From Oleiagrimonas soli (GTDB lineage: Bacteria; Pseudomonadota; Gammaproteobacteria; Xanthomonadales; Rhodanobacteraceae), in assembly GCF_000761445.1 (NCBI RefSeq), contig NZ_KN196470.1:2108861-2172860 (forward strand): a stretch of DNA of 64,000 bases. Direction: 5' to 3'. Below the pieces are notes generated by a model. That model ran no database searches. It was given only the letters and a program-made list of their open reading frames with translations, and had not been told where the DNA came from. The position numbers were made by a program, and so were the translations under genes. Shown here one piece after another: positions 1 to 8,398 of the stretch; position 1 is the first letter of the stretch, and the number at the start of each line of letters is the position of its first letter.

Positions 1-473
1 CCCGTGGCCAGACCGACCGACTCGTGCGGGTAATAACGCTTCTCCTTCTGGCCTTCCGCATCCAGTGCGAAGCGTTCGTAGAACACGGCGATCAACCACG
101 GCGCCACGTCCAGAAACGGCTTGTCGGCATCGGTGCCGAGCGGCGCCAGCGCCTGCAGCCAGGCCTCCGGCGCGCGATGCTCGTAGAAGCTGCGTTCCTC
201 GGCCTCGGCCGCTTCGCGGATGCGGTGCTTGATCGCGCGATCGCTGACCGCCACGAACCGCCACGGCTGCTGGTTGGCGCCGCTGGGCGCGGTACCCGCG
301 GCGCGCAGACACTGCTCGATGACGGCGCGCGGCACCGGCGTGGACGCGAAGTCGCGCACCGTGCGCCGCTGCGCCATGCTGTGCGCAAACGCGGCCGCCC
401 GCTGCTCGCGCTCGGCATCGGTCATCGGTTCGCGCGCAGGCAGCGCGACGGTGGCGTACGGTTTGGCGTTCAT
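1..473 (-). CDS. Nitroreductase family protein (3' end outside the window)
   Basis: This is the N-terminal 157 residues of an FMN-dependent nitroreductase; the stop codon lies beyond base 1. Near the N-terminus it has the segment [16 protein letters not shown], followed by [15 protein letters not shown]. These are the two flavin-binding signatures of the family (R-R-S/T-V-R-x-F and A-P-S-x-x-N-x-Q-P-W). Family members are cytosolic and transfer electrons from NAD(P)H to nitroaromatics, quinones or flavins; the substrate here cannot be read from sequence. The start is the ATG at 473, which gives about 30 residues ahead of the first flavin motif. It points the same way as the amidinotransferase-like gene upstream (ending at 537), so the two may be cotranscribed. 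The family call is secure. Confidence 0.85.
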   Translation of the reverse strand, partial: MNAKPYATVALPAREPMTDAEREQRAAAFAHSMAQRRTVRDFASTPVPRAVIEQCLRAAGTAPSGANQQPWRFVAVSDRAIKHRIREAAEAEERSFYEHRAPEAWLQALAPLGTDADKPFLDVAPWLIAVFYERFALDAEGQKEKRYYPHESVGLAT

Positions 474-536
474 GGCGTTTCTATGCGGACGTGAGGCGCT
501 CATGGTAGCGCCATGAGGCGGGATCGCGCGCCGTGC

Positions 537-1454
537 TCAGAAGATCTCGGCCACGCAGCAACGCAGGCTGCCGCCCGCCTTTTCGATCTCGTCCAGCGCC
601 ACCGCGCCGATGCGAACATCCAGCGCTTCCAACTGCGCGCACTGCGCGGACGAGAGACTATCCGCGGCCGTGGCGCTCATCCACACGCGATGCGGATCGA
701 GCGTGATGGCGTTCGCGGCAAAACGGGCCTTCTGTTGCGGATCGAGCAGCACGGTCGCGCCGGCATAGGCGCGCTCGATCGCCTCGGCGGCCGCCGCGTC
801 GGCAAAGCCATCCGGCGCCAGCAGCATGCCGCGGCCGGCCAGCGAGGCCATCAGCACGTTGGCGTGATACTCGCCCTCGGCCAGATCGAAGCAAAACATC
901 AGGTCGAGACCGAAAGCCGCCTGCATCGCCGCGGCGCCGGCTTCGCTGCAACGCTCGCCGAGACCGCAGAAACCCACGTTGCGCGCATGGTCGATCACCA
1001 GCGAGCCGGTCAGTTCGGCCACCGGCTGCGACGGGCCGGAGAGGTCGATCTCCTCGTAGTCGAGCACGTCGCGAAAGAAACCGCGAATGTCCGCACGCTC
1101 CGCCTCGCGACGACGCACCGCGTGGCGCATGCGGCCGACGATCAGCGCGCCGGGTCGCGTGGCGAAGACGTTGTTCGGGAATACCGCGTCCGGCGTTTCG
1201 GCGGCACCGGGAAACGTGAACACCGGAACGTCCGCGCGCAAGGCCTCGGCCAGATCGGCATGCTGGCGCAGCGCACGCTGCGGATCGACCGCCTCCTGCA
1301 TGCGCATGTAGACGTTGTCCTGCGCCGACTCCTCGGCCAGCGCGAACCGCGACGGCGCAACCAGAAACGCGGCCCGTGCCGTCGTTCGACGCGATGCGGT
1401 GTAGGGCAAGGCCGCAAAGGCGTGCAGGAAGGTCTCGGGATCGCGCGTCATCAT
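537..1454 (-). CDS. Arginine deiminase-related amidinotransferase-fold hydrolase (CtlX-like)
   Basis: The 305-residue protein belongs to the guanidino-modifying (pentein) superfamily that includes dimethylarginine dimethylaminohydrolase and the citrulline-utilisation hydrolase CtlX. Visible signatures are PDAVFPNNVFAT (acidic substrate-binding and Asn-Asn segment, about residues 87-98), GEYHANVLM with the catalytic-type His (about residue 197), and a C-terminal GGSLRCCVAEIF holding the nucleophilic Cys. Length matches the CtlX/DDAH-like group. The likely reaction is hydrolysis of a guanidino or ureido group on an arginine-like compound in the cytosol; the exact substrate is not determined. 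Two tandem ATG codons (1454 and 1451) are possible starts and neither has a clear ribosome binding site. No arginine catabolic genes are adjacent. Confidence 0.75.
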   Translation of the reverse strand: MMTRDPETFLHAFAALPYTASRRTTARAAFLVAPSRFALAEESAQDNVYMRMQEAVDPQRALRQHADLAEALRADVPVFTFPGAAETPDAVFPNNVFATRPGALIVGRMRHAVRRREAERADIRGFFRDVLDYEEIDLSGPSQPVAELTGSLVIDHARNVGFCGLGERCSEAGAAAMQAAFGLDLMFCFDLAEGEYHANVLMASLAGRGMLLAPDGFADAAAAEAIERAYAGATVLLDPQQKARFAANAITLDPHRVWMSATAADSLSSAQCAQLEALDVRIGAVALDEIEKAGGSLRCCVAEIF

Positions 1455-1667
1455 GTCGGCAGCCGCAACAAGAAAGCCTCACTCTACGCGCCGAATCCGA
1501 CCGTGTGAACGTCTTGCACGCGCACGCCCGCACCTTGCCGTGCATGTGCCGGACTGCGATGCTCGACCGAGCAGGCCGAGGTCGTCAGCGCCTGCCGGAG
1601 GGGGAGGCTCCGAGACATCGGAACCGCAACGACAACGCACCGCAAGATGCTCATCGGGGGAAAGACC

Positions 1668-2036
1668 TTGAACGGGTACCTGGACGTTCTCAAGAAGTAC
1701 TTCGTCTTCGACGGTCGCGCGCGGCGCATGGAATACTGGATGTTCCAGCTGTTCAACACGATCGCCTACATCGTGCTCTTCTTGCTCGCCATGCTGCTGG
1801 GCATGCACACCAACCGGCACGGTCTCAATCTGCTCACGGGTCTGTACGCGCTGGCTGTGTTCCTGCCGTCGCTCGGCGTCACGGTGCGTCGGCTGCACGA
1901 TACCGGGCGGAGCGGATGGTGGATTCTGATCGGCCTGATTCCGATCATCGGCGGCATCGTGCTGCTGGTGTTCATGGTGCTCGACAGCGCGCCGGCCAAC
2001 GAATACGGCCCGAACCCGAAGCAGATTTCCGCCTGA
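1668..2036 (+). CDS. DUF805 family inner-membrane protein
   Basis: This 122-residue membrane protein opens MNGYLDVLKKYFVFDGRARR, the typical start of DUF805 (YhaH-like) proteins, and contains R-R-x-E-Y-W and R-R-L-H-D-T-G-R-S-G-W-W, the other family landmarks. Three or four hydrophobic segments follow. I prefer the TTG at 1668 because GGGGG lies 7 bases upstream and the family normally begins just before this motif. An in-frame ATG at 1647 would add seven residues without a ribosome binding site. Function of the family is unknown. It stands alone and ends before a strong hairpin terminator. Confidence 0.82.
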   Translation: MNGYLDVLKKYFVFDGRARRMEYWMFQLFNTIAYIVLFLLAMLLGMHTNRHGLNLLTGLYALAVFLPSLGVTVRRLHDTGRSGWWILIGLIPIIGGIVLLVFMVLDSAPANEYGPNPKQISA

Positions 2037-2059
2037 CCATCGGTCGACAACGACATGAC

Positions 2060-2092
2060 AAAGGGCGCGCCCGGTGACGGACGCGCCCTTTT
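2060..2092 (+). terminator. Intrinsic terminator after the DUF805 gene
   Basis: A 10-bp stem (AAAGGGCGCG at 2060-2069 pairing with CGCGCCCTTT at 2082-2091) encloses a 12-base loop, and the right arm ends in a short T-run. It sits between two converging genes, and the A-rich left arm may also let it work for the minus-strand TM2 gene. Confidence 0.75.
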
Positions 2093-2124
2093 CGCATGCT
2101 TGCCATCGAGACGGTGCGGCGATC

Positions 2125-2490
2125 TCAGGTGAACGGTACGCCGTAGGCGTCCTGCTCCACCGTGCACACTTCCACGATCACCCAGATGTAGACCGCCAGC
2201 AGCGGAACGATCAACCAGCCCAGCAACAGGCTGACCAGCAACTGCGCCACCCCGCGTCCCGCATAGCCGGCATAGAAATTGTGGATGCCCAGACCACCCA
2301 GGAACACGCCGAACAGGACATAGGCGACGCGGCTCTTGCCGATGGTCGTGGTGCTCCCCTGCACCGGCGGCGCCACGCCCGCGCTCGCCGTCGCCGCCTG
2401 CGGCGGCATGCGCCCGGCGACCGAGGCACCGCATTTCACGCAGACCACGGCATGGTCGGCCACTTCGCTACCGCAATGACTGCAAAACAT
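2125..2490 (-). CDS. Zinc-ribbon plus TM2-domain membrane protein
   Basis: The 121-residue protein has an N-terminal zinc ribbon (C-S-H-C at residues 3-6 and C-V-K-C at 17-20), a short Ala/Pro/Thr linker, and a C-terminal TM2 domain (about residues 50-115) with the marker GVFLGGLGIHNFYAGY and two membrane helices. TM2 proteins with a zinc ribbon are common in bacteria and have no established function. The ATG at 2490 is preceded by GGGGGAG at good spacing. It lies downstream of nlpD, in the place where many gammaproteobacteria carry rpoS, but about 100 bases separate them and it has its own ribosome binding site. Confidence 0.82.
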   Translation of the reverse strand: MFCSHCGSEVADHAVVCVKCGASVAGRMPPQAATASAGVAPPVQGSTTTIGKSRVAYVLFGVFLGGLGIHNFYAGYAGRGVAQLLVSLLLGWLIVPLLAVYIWVIVEVCTVEQDAYGVPFT

Positions 2491-2591
2491 CGCACTCCCC
2501 CTGTATCGCTTCGATAAAGACGCCTGCGCGCAGGCGCAGGAGACCCTGCGAGTGTAATCCAAGCACGCACCGTTCGGCGCACCTAGCCGCG

Positions 2592-3524
2592 TCAACGCGA
2601 TGGCAGGTAATGCGTCGGATCGACCGGCTTGCCGTCCTTGCGGACCTGGAATTCCAGCTCGTTGCGCGATGCGCCGGTGGAACCCATCTCGGCGATGACC
2701 TGCCCCGCGCGCACGCGCTCGCCTTCGCGCACCAGGCGTTTGCGATTGTGGCCATAGGCGGACAGGTAGGTGTCGTTGTGCTTGATGATGATCAGTTCGC
2801 CGTAACCGACCAGGCCATTGCCGCTGTAGACCACCACGCCGTCGGCAGCCGCGCGCACCGGATCGCCAGCCTTGCCCGCGATTTCGATGCCGGGGATCGG
2901 GTCGGACGGGTTGAAAGCATTGATGATCGCGCCGTCGGCCGGCCAGCGCCAAGCGACGCCGCCGGTGCTGCGGGACGGCGCGGATGGCACGGCCGCGGCC
3001 GACACCGGCGCGCGATCCGGCGGCGTGACCTCGCCCGCCACCGGAATGGTGGTACTGACGGCGCGCGCGGCCTCCGGCGCCGGTGTGGCGGGAACCGCTG
3101 CATGCGTCGGCGGATGCGGTACCGGCGGCTTCGCCGAACTCGGCGGCGTCACCGGCTGAAAGACCGGTCGGCTGGGTACACCGGCCACGCGCGGCGGCGA
3201 CGTCAGCCGCAGGCGACGACCGGGATGGATCACGTACGGTGCGGGGATGCCGTTCCAGCGCGCCAGGTCGCGGAAATCCACACCCGCGCGGAAAGCGATG
3301 CTGTAAAGCGTGTCGCCGCGCACCACGGTGTAGTGCGAGTCCGTCATCGGACCGCTGGCATGCACCGGCACGCCGCGGGCGTCGGTCTGCGGACCGGGCG
3401 TGGACTCGATCACGACCGAGTGGTGCGGCACCACGCACGCGGTCAGCAGGCAGGCGACGAGAAGACTGGCGACGACATTCCTGAGCATGGCGATCAGCAT
3501 AGCCGGGCGCACGATCAATTTCAT
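2592..3524 (-). CDS. nlpD: NlpD-like LysM/M23 lipoprotein
   Basis: The 310-residue protein starts with a lipoprotein signal ending in LLTAC (lipid-modified Cys near residue 30). It then has a LysM domain (YTVVRGDTLYSIAFRAGVDF onward), a Pro/Ala-rich linker, and a C-terminal M23 (LytM-type) domain. NlpD proteins sit in the outer membrane, bind peptidoglycan and activate amidases during cell separation; their M23 domain is usually degenerate. Here the M23 region has ELIIIKHNDTYLSAYGHN and ELEFQVRKDGKPVDP, so the first zinc-type His-x-x-x-Asp appears to be missing. The ATG at 3524 overlaps the yqaA stop by 4 bases. Internal ATGs at 3500 and 3488 would also give a lipoprotein signal. It is the last gene of the surE operon, and rpoS does not follow. 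Confidence 0.85.
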   Translation of the reverse strand: MKLIVRPAMLIAMLRNVVASLLVACLLTACVVPHHSVVIESTPGPQTDARGVPVHASGPMTDSHYTVVRGDTLYSIAFRAGVDFRDLARWNGIPAPYVIHPGRRLRLTSPPRVAGVPSRPVFQPVTPPSSAKPPVPHPPTHAAVPATPAPEAARAVSTTIPVAGEVTPPDRAPVSAAAVPSAPSRSTGGVAWRWPADGAIINAFNPSDPIPGIEIAGKAGDPVRAAADGVVVYSGNGLVGYGELIIIKHNDTYLSAYGHNRKRLVREGERVRAGQVIAEMGSTGASRNELEFQVRKDGKPVDPTHYLPSR

Positions 3525-4129
3525 CGTGCCAACAGCCACCAGACCACCAGTCCCGCCAGCAAGATCAGCGCGGCCCAACCGATGCGTTCGATATGGCGAT
3601 GCAGGATGTCCTCGGCGCGCTTGCCGAACAAACGGATCAGCAACGCCAGCAGATACACGCGCTTGCCACGGCCGAGCGCCATGCACAGCAGAAACGGAAT
3701 CAACGGCACGCCGACGATGCCCGAAGCCCAGGTGATGAACTTCATCGGCACCACCGGTTGCAGCGCGGCCAACAGCAGCACCAGCATCATGCCCCAGAAG
3801 TGCGTGGTCATCTGCGCACGCAGGCTGGTCACGCCATGCTCGATCGACGCCAGCAGATGCAGATCGGCCAGCAGCGGCCGTAGCGCCTCGAACGCGTAGT
3901 GGCCCAGCGCGTAACCGACCAGCGAACCGAGCAACGAGAAAATCAGGCTGACGCTGGCAAAGCGGAACGCGCGTTCGGGCTTGGCCAACGCCATCGGCGC
4001 CAGCATCACCTCGGGCATGATCGGAAAAATGAACGCCTCGATAAAGCTGAGACCGGCCAGATAGCGTTCCGCGTGCGGGTGCTTCGACCAACGCAGCGCA
4101 CGCTCGTACAGGGGACCGAAAAGTCGCAT
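3521..4129 (-). CDS. yqaA: YqaA-family (SNARE-associated/DedA-like) membrane protein
   Basis: The 202-residue inner-membrane protein has several hydrophobic segments and the family features FIEAFIFPIMPEVMLAPMAL near residue 30 and QPVVPMKFITWASGIVG near residue 125. These correspond to the conserved Pro-containing re-entrant regions of the VTT/DedA fold. DedA relatives act in lipid-carrier or membrane homeostasis; the role of YqaA itself is not known. The gene lies between pcm and nlpD, the order seen in Xanthomonadaceae, and overlaps nlpD by 4 bases, so translational coupling is likely. Confidence 0.85.
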   Translation of the reverse strand: MRLFGPLYERALRWSKHPHAERYLAGLSFIEAFIFPIMPEVMLAPMALAKPERAFRFASVSLIFSLLGSLVGYALGHYAFEALRPLLADLHLLASIEHGVTSLRAQMTTHFWGMMLVLLLAALQPVVPMKFITWASGIVGVPLIPFLLCMALGRGKRVYLLALLIRLFGKRAEDILHRHIERIGWAALILLAGLVVWWLLAR

Positions 4130-4182
4130 CAGTGCGGAAACTCCTGCGCAAGCCGGGTCGACCGGCGCCTATGTGCGGCCAT

Positions 4183-4866
4183 TCAGACCAATCCGCCCAG
4201 CAGGGGCACGAAGCTGACCTGGCCCAGATCCTCGGGCAGGACCTCGCCGGTCTGCGCGTCGCGGGTCAGACGCAGCAGCGTCTGCGCGCCGCTCGGCCCG
4301 ACCGGCGCCACCAGCACGCCGCCCGGCGCCAGTTGGTCGAACAGCCCCTGCGGAATGCCCTCGCCCGCGGCGGTAAGGATGATCGCGTCGAACGGCGCTT
4401 CCTCGGGCCAGCCGAGGTTGCCGTCGTCATGCTTGGAGCGCAGGTTCTCGATGCCCAGCTGACGGAAGCGGCGACGCGCCTTGCGCAGCAGCTCCTCGAT
4501 GCGTTCGACAGTGTGGATCTGCGGCACCAGCGACGCCAGCACCGCGGCCTGATAGCCGGAGCCGGTGCCGATCTCCAGCACGCGCTGCGGCACGCCGCGT
4601 TCGATCAGCGCCTCGGTCATGCGCGCCACCACCCACGGCTGCGAGATGGTCTGGCCGTGGCCGATCGGCAGTGCCGTGTTCTCGTAGGCGCGCGAGGCCA
4701 GCGCCTCGTCGATGAACAGATGACGCGGCAGGCGACGAATCGCGTCGAGCACGCGCAGATCCTTGATGCCCTCCTCGCGCAGATGCGCGACCAGACGATC
4801 GCGCGCGCGCTGCGAGGTCAGTCCTTCGCCACGCAGAGCCGAAGCCGAAAGGGCATGCGTCTTCAT
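4183..4866 (-). CDS. pcm: Protein-L-isoaspartate O-methyltransferase
   Basis: The 227-residue enzyme methylates L-isoaspartyl residues in aged proteins using S-adenosylmethionine, starting their repair. The SAM-binding motif [20 protein letters not shown] is at about residues 97-116, and the upstream segment [19 protein letters not shown] is the substrate-binding signature. The family is usually about 210-225 residues, so the length fits. The start overlaps the stop of surE by 4 bases (ATGA), the classic surE-pcm coupling. Confidence 0.95.
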   Translation of the reverse strand: MKTHALSASALRGEGLTSQRARDRLVAHLREEGIKDLRVLDAIRRLPRHLFIDEALASRAYENTALPIGHGQTISQPWVVARMTEALIERGVPQRVLEIGTGSGYQAAVLASLVPQIHTVERIEELLRKARRRFRQLGIENLRSKHDDGNLGWPEEAPFDAIILTAAGEGIPQGLFDQLAPGGVLVAPVGPSGAQTLLRLTRDAQTGEVLPEDLGQVSFVPLLGGLV

Positions 4867-5645
4867 GCGGCGTCCTCGCCGTGCAGCTCGTGGCTCATCG
4901 CGCCGACCCAGCCGCTAACCTTGTCCAGCGCCTGGAAGCGGGTCAGATCGGTATGAATCGGCGTCACCGACACGTAGCCGCGGCTGACCGCGTTGAAGTC
5001 GGTGCCCGGACTGTCGTCGTCGACCTCGCCGGCCGGGCCGATCCACCACACCGGCCGTCCGCGCGGATCTTCCTGGCGAATGCACGGCGCCGACGGATGC
5101 CGCTTGCCCAGACGCGTGACCTCGAAGCCGCGGATCTCCGACCACGGCCGATCCGGCACGTTGACGTTGAGAATGGTGTCGGCCGGCAGCGGGTCCTTCA
5201 GCAGGTGCTGCACCAGAATCAGCACGGCGCGCGCCGCCGATTCGTAATGCTGCCCGCGATGGTCCTCGCTGACCAGCGACACGGCGATCGCCGGCAGGCC
5301 GAGAAAACGCCCTTCCATCGCCGCGGAGACCGTGCCCGAATAGATCACGTCGTCGCCGAGGTTGGCGGAATTGTTGATGCCCGACACCACGATGTCCGGC
5401 TGCGTGTCGAGCAGGCCCGACAGTGCCAGATGCACGCAATCGGTCGGCGTGCCGGCCACGCGGTGGTAGCCGTTCTCCATGGTCAACACGCGGATCGGCT
5501 GGTCCAGCGTCAGCGAGTTGCTGGCCCCCGAACGGTCGCGGTCGGGCGCGACCACGGTGACTTCGCCCAGGGCGGAAAGGCGCTCGGCCAGGACATGGAT
5601 GCCCGGTGCATCCACGCCGTCGTCATTGCTAACTAGAACTCGCAT
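4863..5645 (-). CDS. surE: 5'/3'-nucleotidase SurE
   Basis: The 260-residue enzyme is a divalent-metal nucleotidase and exopolyphosphatase acting on nucleoside monophosphates. It begins [16 protein letters not shown] with the family Asp-Asp metal ligands at residues 8-9. It also carries [18 protein letters not shown] and [20 protein letters not shown], the other active-site loops. The ATG at 5645 is chosen because it puts the NDDG motif at the usual position; an upstream in-frame ATG at 5705 would add 20 uncharacteristic residues. It heads the operon surE-pcm-yqaA-nlpD and is divergent from smr. Confidence 0.95.
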   Translation of the reverse strand: MRVLVSNDDGVDAPGIHVLAERLSALGEVTVVAPDRDRSGASNSLTLDQPIRVLTMENGYHRVAGTPTDCVHLALSGLLDTQPDIVVSGINNSANLGDDVIYSGTVSAAMEGRFLGLPAIAVSLVSEDHRGQHYESAARAVLILVQHLLKDPLPADTILNVNVPDRPWSEIRGFEVTRLGKRHPSAPCIRQEDPRGRPVWWIGPAGEVDDDSPGTDFNAVSRGYVSVTPIHTDLTRFQALDKVSGWVGAMSHELHGEDAA

Positions 5646-5737
5646 CGGGGACCATCTTGAAGCGGAGAAACCGGCGCCCAGCGGCACCGGGGAACAGCCT
5701 CGCATTCTAGCCGATTCAGGCCCGACCTGCCCCGCGC

Positions 5738-5743
5738 TAGGAT
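5738..5743 (+). promoter_or_regulatory. Candidate -10 element of smr (leaderless geometry)
   Basis: TAGGAT ends 6 bases before the smr ATG, which would place the transcription start at the A of the start codon. There is no Shine-Dalgarno sequence in front of smr. This is inferred from spacing only; no convincing -35 element is seen. Confidence 0.4.
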
Positions 5744-5749
5744 AGGCCC

Positions 5750-6292
5750 ATGTCCCGCCGCGCCCCGCCCGAGCCGAGCACCGACGACATCGCGCTGTTC
5801 CGCGATGCGGTCGGTCCCGTGCGTCGCATCGAAGCCGAGCCGCCGGTGCCCGAGAAACCGCGTCCCCGCCCGCGGGCGCACATGCGCGAGGCGGACGAAG
5901 CCGCCGTGGCCGGCGACCTGCTGCGTGCCGATTACGACCCGGCGCTGATCGAAATCGGTGAGGAGCTGAGCTACCTGCGCGAAGGCCACTCGCCGAAGCT
6001 GCTGCGTCGGCTCAAGCGCGGCCAGTTCAGCATCCAGGGCGAGATCGACCTGCACCACATGAATGCCGAGGCGGCCCGCGCCAGCATCTTGGACCTGCTG
6101 GACGAAGCCCACGCCGAAGGCTGGCGCTGCGTGCGCATCGTGCACGGCAAGGGCCTGCGCTCACGGCCGGGCGGACCGGTCCTAAAGGGTCTGACCGACC
6201 GCCTGCTGCGACGCCGCAGCGACGTGCTGGCGTTCGCTTCGGCCCGTCCCGCCCAGGGCGGCACCGGGGCCGTCGTCGTCCTGCTGCGCTGA
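5750..6292 (+). CDS. Smr-domain protein
   Basis: The 180-residue protein has a charged N-terminal region and a C-terminal Smr (small MutS-related) domain from about residue 95. The domain contains [19 protein letters not shown] (the D-L-H motif) and [21 protein letters not shown] (H-G-K-G). Smr domains are nucleases; the bacterial stand-alone Smr proteins SmrA/SmrB have DNA- or mRNA-directed endonuclease activity, SmrB at collided ribosomes. The missing MutS ATPase domain and the length fit the stand-alone class. It is divergent from surE and lacks a ribosome binding site, so it may be translated from a leaderless transcript. Confidence 0.88.
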   Translation: MSRRAPPEPSTDDIALFRDAVGPVRRIEAEPPVPEKPRPRPRAHMREADEAAVAGDLLRADYDPALIEIGEELSYLREGHSPKLLRRLKRGQFSIQGEIDLHHMNAEAARASILDLLDEAHAEGWRCVRIVHGKGLRSRPGGPVLKGLTDRLLRRRSDVLAFASARPAQGGTGAVVVLLR

Positions 6293-6384
6293 CCCGCAAC
6301 GGCGCCGATGGCGCCGCGATGCATCCATGCCCCTTTTCGTCACGTATAGACCATGGGCGGCATTCTTTTTGCGTTGCCAGCAAA

Positions 6385-6400
6385 TGTGAAATGCATCACA
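6385..6400 (+). promoter_or_regulatory. CRP/Clp-type binding site upstream of the Roadblock/GTPase operon
   Basis: TGTGA-AATGCA-TCACA is a perfect match to the CRP/Clp consensus TGTGA-N6-TCACA, with A-rich and T-containing flanks that also fit. It is 108 bases upstream of the first Roadblock gene. In Xanthomonadales the CRP homologue Clp recognises this motif and answers to cyclic di-GMP. Its use here is inference. Confidence 0.7.
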
Positions 6401-6453
6401 CATACAGACATGACCCAACCAAGCCCCGCGGAGCCGTTTCTTCCCGATAAACA

Positions 6454-6459
6454 TATGAT
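6454..6459 (+). promoter_or_regulatory. Candidate -10 element of the Roadblock/GTPase operon
   Basis: TATGAT differs from the sigma-70 -10 consensus at one base and lacks a good -35, as expected of an activator-dependent promoter. A start near 6466 would put the CRP/Clp box at about -73, close to the -72.5 position known for class I CRP sites. This is inference from spacing. Confidence 0.4.
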
Positions 6460-6507
6460 CTGGAATGGATTCTGCTTGAATCGACTACCCACAGAAAGCG
6501 TTTACAC

Positions 6508-6960
6508 ATGACTTCCGCAACCTTCCCCGCAGCAACGACACAACCTGTCGATACCGTCACAAAAAAAGCATCCACGCAAACACGCTGCACCGAAATCCTG
6601 CAGCGCCTGCTGCAGGAACAGCCTGCCGTAGGCAATGCCGTGATGGCGACCGTCGACGGCCGCGCATACGCCAGCGGCAATCCGAACCAGGAAGTCGCCA
6701 AGGCGCCACGGGTGGCGGCCATCACCAGCTCGCTGCTCGGACTGGCCGAGTCCTTCAGCCGTGAGTCCCTGCAAAGCACCGCCTCGTACAACAGCATCGC
6801 CACCGAGCACGGCACGATCGTGCTGGTGCGCGTGCCGTCCAATCACAAGACCCACGCCCTGTGCCTGTGGACCGACCGTTCGGAAACCTTCGCCATGACC
6901 CTGCGCCACGCGCTGGACACGGCCTCCAAACTGGCCGCCGTGCTCGACGACGGTGCCTGA
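6508..6960 (+). CDS. Roadblock/LC7-domain protein 1
   Basis: The 150-residue cytosolic protein has a Thr-rich N-terminal tail of about 25 residues and then a Roadblock/LC7 fold. Its features are an amphipathic first helix (RCTEILQRLLQEQPAVGNAV), a beta strand MATVDGRAYAS, a long helix AITSSLLGLAESFSRESLQ, and strands ending in a final helix near residue 140. Roadblock proteins such as MglB are dimeric partners and GTPase-activating proteins of small Ras-like GTPases. It heads a four-gene operon with a second Roadblock protein, an unassigned protein and a GTPase, which supports that role. The start lacks a strong ribosome binding site. Confidence 0.75.
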   Translation: MTSATFPAATTQPVDTVTKKASTQTRCTEILQRLLQEQPAVGNAVMATVDGRAYASGNPNQEVAKAPRVAAITSSLLGLAESFSRESLQSTASYNSIATEHGTIVLVRVPSNHKTHALCLWTDRSETFAMTLRHALDTASKLAAVLDDGA

Positions 6961-7020
6961 CCCCAAGGCGGGCCTGCCCGCAACCCATACCCACAACCCA
7001 CAACAAGGAAACTGAAAACC

Positions 7021-7377
7021 ATGGCAAAGATCACACTCGATGCGCTGCGCGAAATCGACGGCTACCTGGCTGGCGCTCTGGTCGACGCCGACAGCGGCAT
7101 GCTGCTGGCCGGCGATGGCAACGCCGTCGATCTGGAAGTCGCCGCTGCGGGCAATACCGAAGTGGTGCGCGCCAAGCGCAAGGTCGCGGCTGCACTGCAG
7201 CTCAACGACACCATCGAGGACATCCTCATCAACCTGTCCAAGCAGTACCACCTGATCCGCCCGCTGGAAAGCAACCAGAACCTCTTCCTGTACGTGGTTC
7301 TGGACCGCAGCAAGTCCAACCTCGCCATGGCTCGTCACGAACTGCGCGCCTTCGAGAAGACGCTGGACTTCTCCTGA
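7021..7377 (+). CDS. Roadblock/LC7-domain protein 2
   Basis: This 118-residue protein is a minimal Roadblock/LC7 domain: helix 1 [18 protein letters not shown], strand SGMLLAG, central helix [18 protein letters not shown], then [16 protein letters not shown] and [19 protein letters not shown]. It shares the fold but little identity with the Roadblock protein encoded upstream, so a heterodimer or two separate homodimers are possible. AAGGAAA lies at proper spacing before the ATG at 7021. The gene is 60 bases after the first Roadblock gene and 64 before the 305-residue gene. Partnership with the GTPase of the same operon is inferred from MglA/MglB systems. Confidence 0.78.
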   Translation: MAKITLDALREIDGYLAGALVDADSGMLLAGDGNAVDLEVAAAGNTEVVRAKRKVAAALQLNDTIEDILINLSKQYHLIRPLESNQNLFLYVVLDRSKSNLAMARHELRAFEKTLDFS

Positions 7378-7441
7378 TCGCGCGCCCGGCCGCCATGGAT
7401 GGCGGCCGTTCCTCTCCCCCTCCCCCATTGGAGCTGGACGC

Positions 7442-8359
7442 ATGCGCTTCGACATCCGTATCGCCGCACTCAGTCAGGCGTTCGAGCAACGCCTGCGCAT
7501 CGCGGCTTCCCTTCTCGGTGCGTACAAGATCAACATGCAGGTCGATGCCTGGAACGGCACGCGTTGTCATCTCCTGATCGCCGCCGGCGATGATCTGTAC
7601 GGCCAGAAAGCCCTCGACATCGCCCACCGTCGCGGCACCGCCGTGCTCGCCGTCGGCGCAGCGGTCAACGACGCCGAGTATCCCGTCATCGGTCGTGATG
7701 CGGCGGCCGTGGACATCGCGCGCCGCATGCGCGAACTGCTGAAACCGACGACCTTTGCGCCAACCGCGAAACCCGATGACGCAGCCACGGCGCTGCATGC
7801 GCTGTTCGATGGCGCATGGCGCCATCGCCCGGTGGACGTGTTGCTGGACCGACGCGTCGTCTATCTGCGCCCGCAGACCGGCCGCATTTTCGCGGCCACG
7901 CACTCGGACCTGCTGGCGATTCAGCAGGCGCTGGCGGAAGACTCCGGCGAACTCGGCCTGCGTGCGCCGGAAGCGCTGCCGGAACACGCCATTTCTTCGA
8001 GCCTGGAAGCCTACCTGCTGCACATCGCGCACGCCGCGAACGAAAAACTGCCGCCCTATCCGGACGGCCGCTATCACTTGAAGGCCTGGCCCGACCTGGG
8101 CAGCGTGCCCGCGCTACGCGACGCGATGGCGGTGGTCGCACGTCTGACCCAGGGACCGACCTCGCCGAGCGAGCTGGAAACCGCCTTGAACGGGAGTCCC
8201 GCCGCGTCGCTGATCCGACCCTCGCTGTGGGCGTTCTCTGCTGCGGGACTGCTGCAAGCGGATGCCGTCGCACCGCAGACCGCGCCTCGTCCCGTCGCCG
8301 ATGCCCGCAAGCAGGGCATCTGGGCGAGCATCGCCCGTCACTTCGGACTGAAACGATGA
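7442..8359 (+). CDS. Unassigned 305-residue protein of the Roadblock/GTPase operon
   Basis: I do not recognise this family. The first 100 or so residues look like an alpha/beta Rossmann-like domain: strand IRIAAL, helix QAFEQRLRIAASLLGAY, strands around HLLIAAG and TAVLAVGA. The middle has TGRIFAATHSDLLAIQQAL. The C-terminal 80 residues (about 215-285, AMAVVARLTQGPTSPSELET and on) have the helix spacing of a winged helix. No signal peptide or membrane helix is seen. Its place between Roadblock and GTPase genes suggests an effector or adaptor of the GTPase. For comparison, the third gene of Streptomyces conservons (DUF742) lies between Roadblock and GTPase genes too, but no homology is claimed. 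Confidence 0.55.
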   Translation: MRFDIRIAALSQAFEQRLRIAASLLGAYKINMQVDAWNGTRCHLLIAAGDDLYGQKALDIAHRRGTAVLAVGAAVNDAEYPVIGRDAAAVDIARRMRELLKPTTFAPTAKPDDAATALHALFDGAWRHRPVDVLLDRRVVYLRPQTGRIFAATHSDLLAIQQALAEDSGELGLRAPEALPEHAISSSLEAYLLHIAHAANEKLPPYPDGRYHLKAWPDLGSVPALRDAMAVVARLTQGPTSPSELETALNGSPAASLIRPSLWAFSAAGLLQADAVAPQTAPRPVADARKQGIWASIARHFGLKR

Positions 8360-8398
8360 ACCATTTTTCCCGCACACACCTCGATACGGAACACGATC

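Noticed and set aside
2125-2591. Loss of rpoS after nlpD as a special feature
   Set aside because: As I recall, Xanthomonadales genomes lack rpoS, so the absence fits the lineage.
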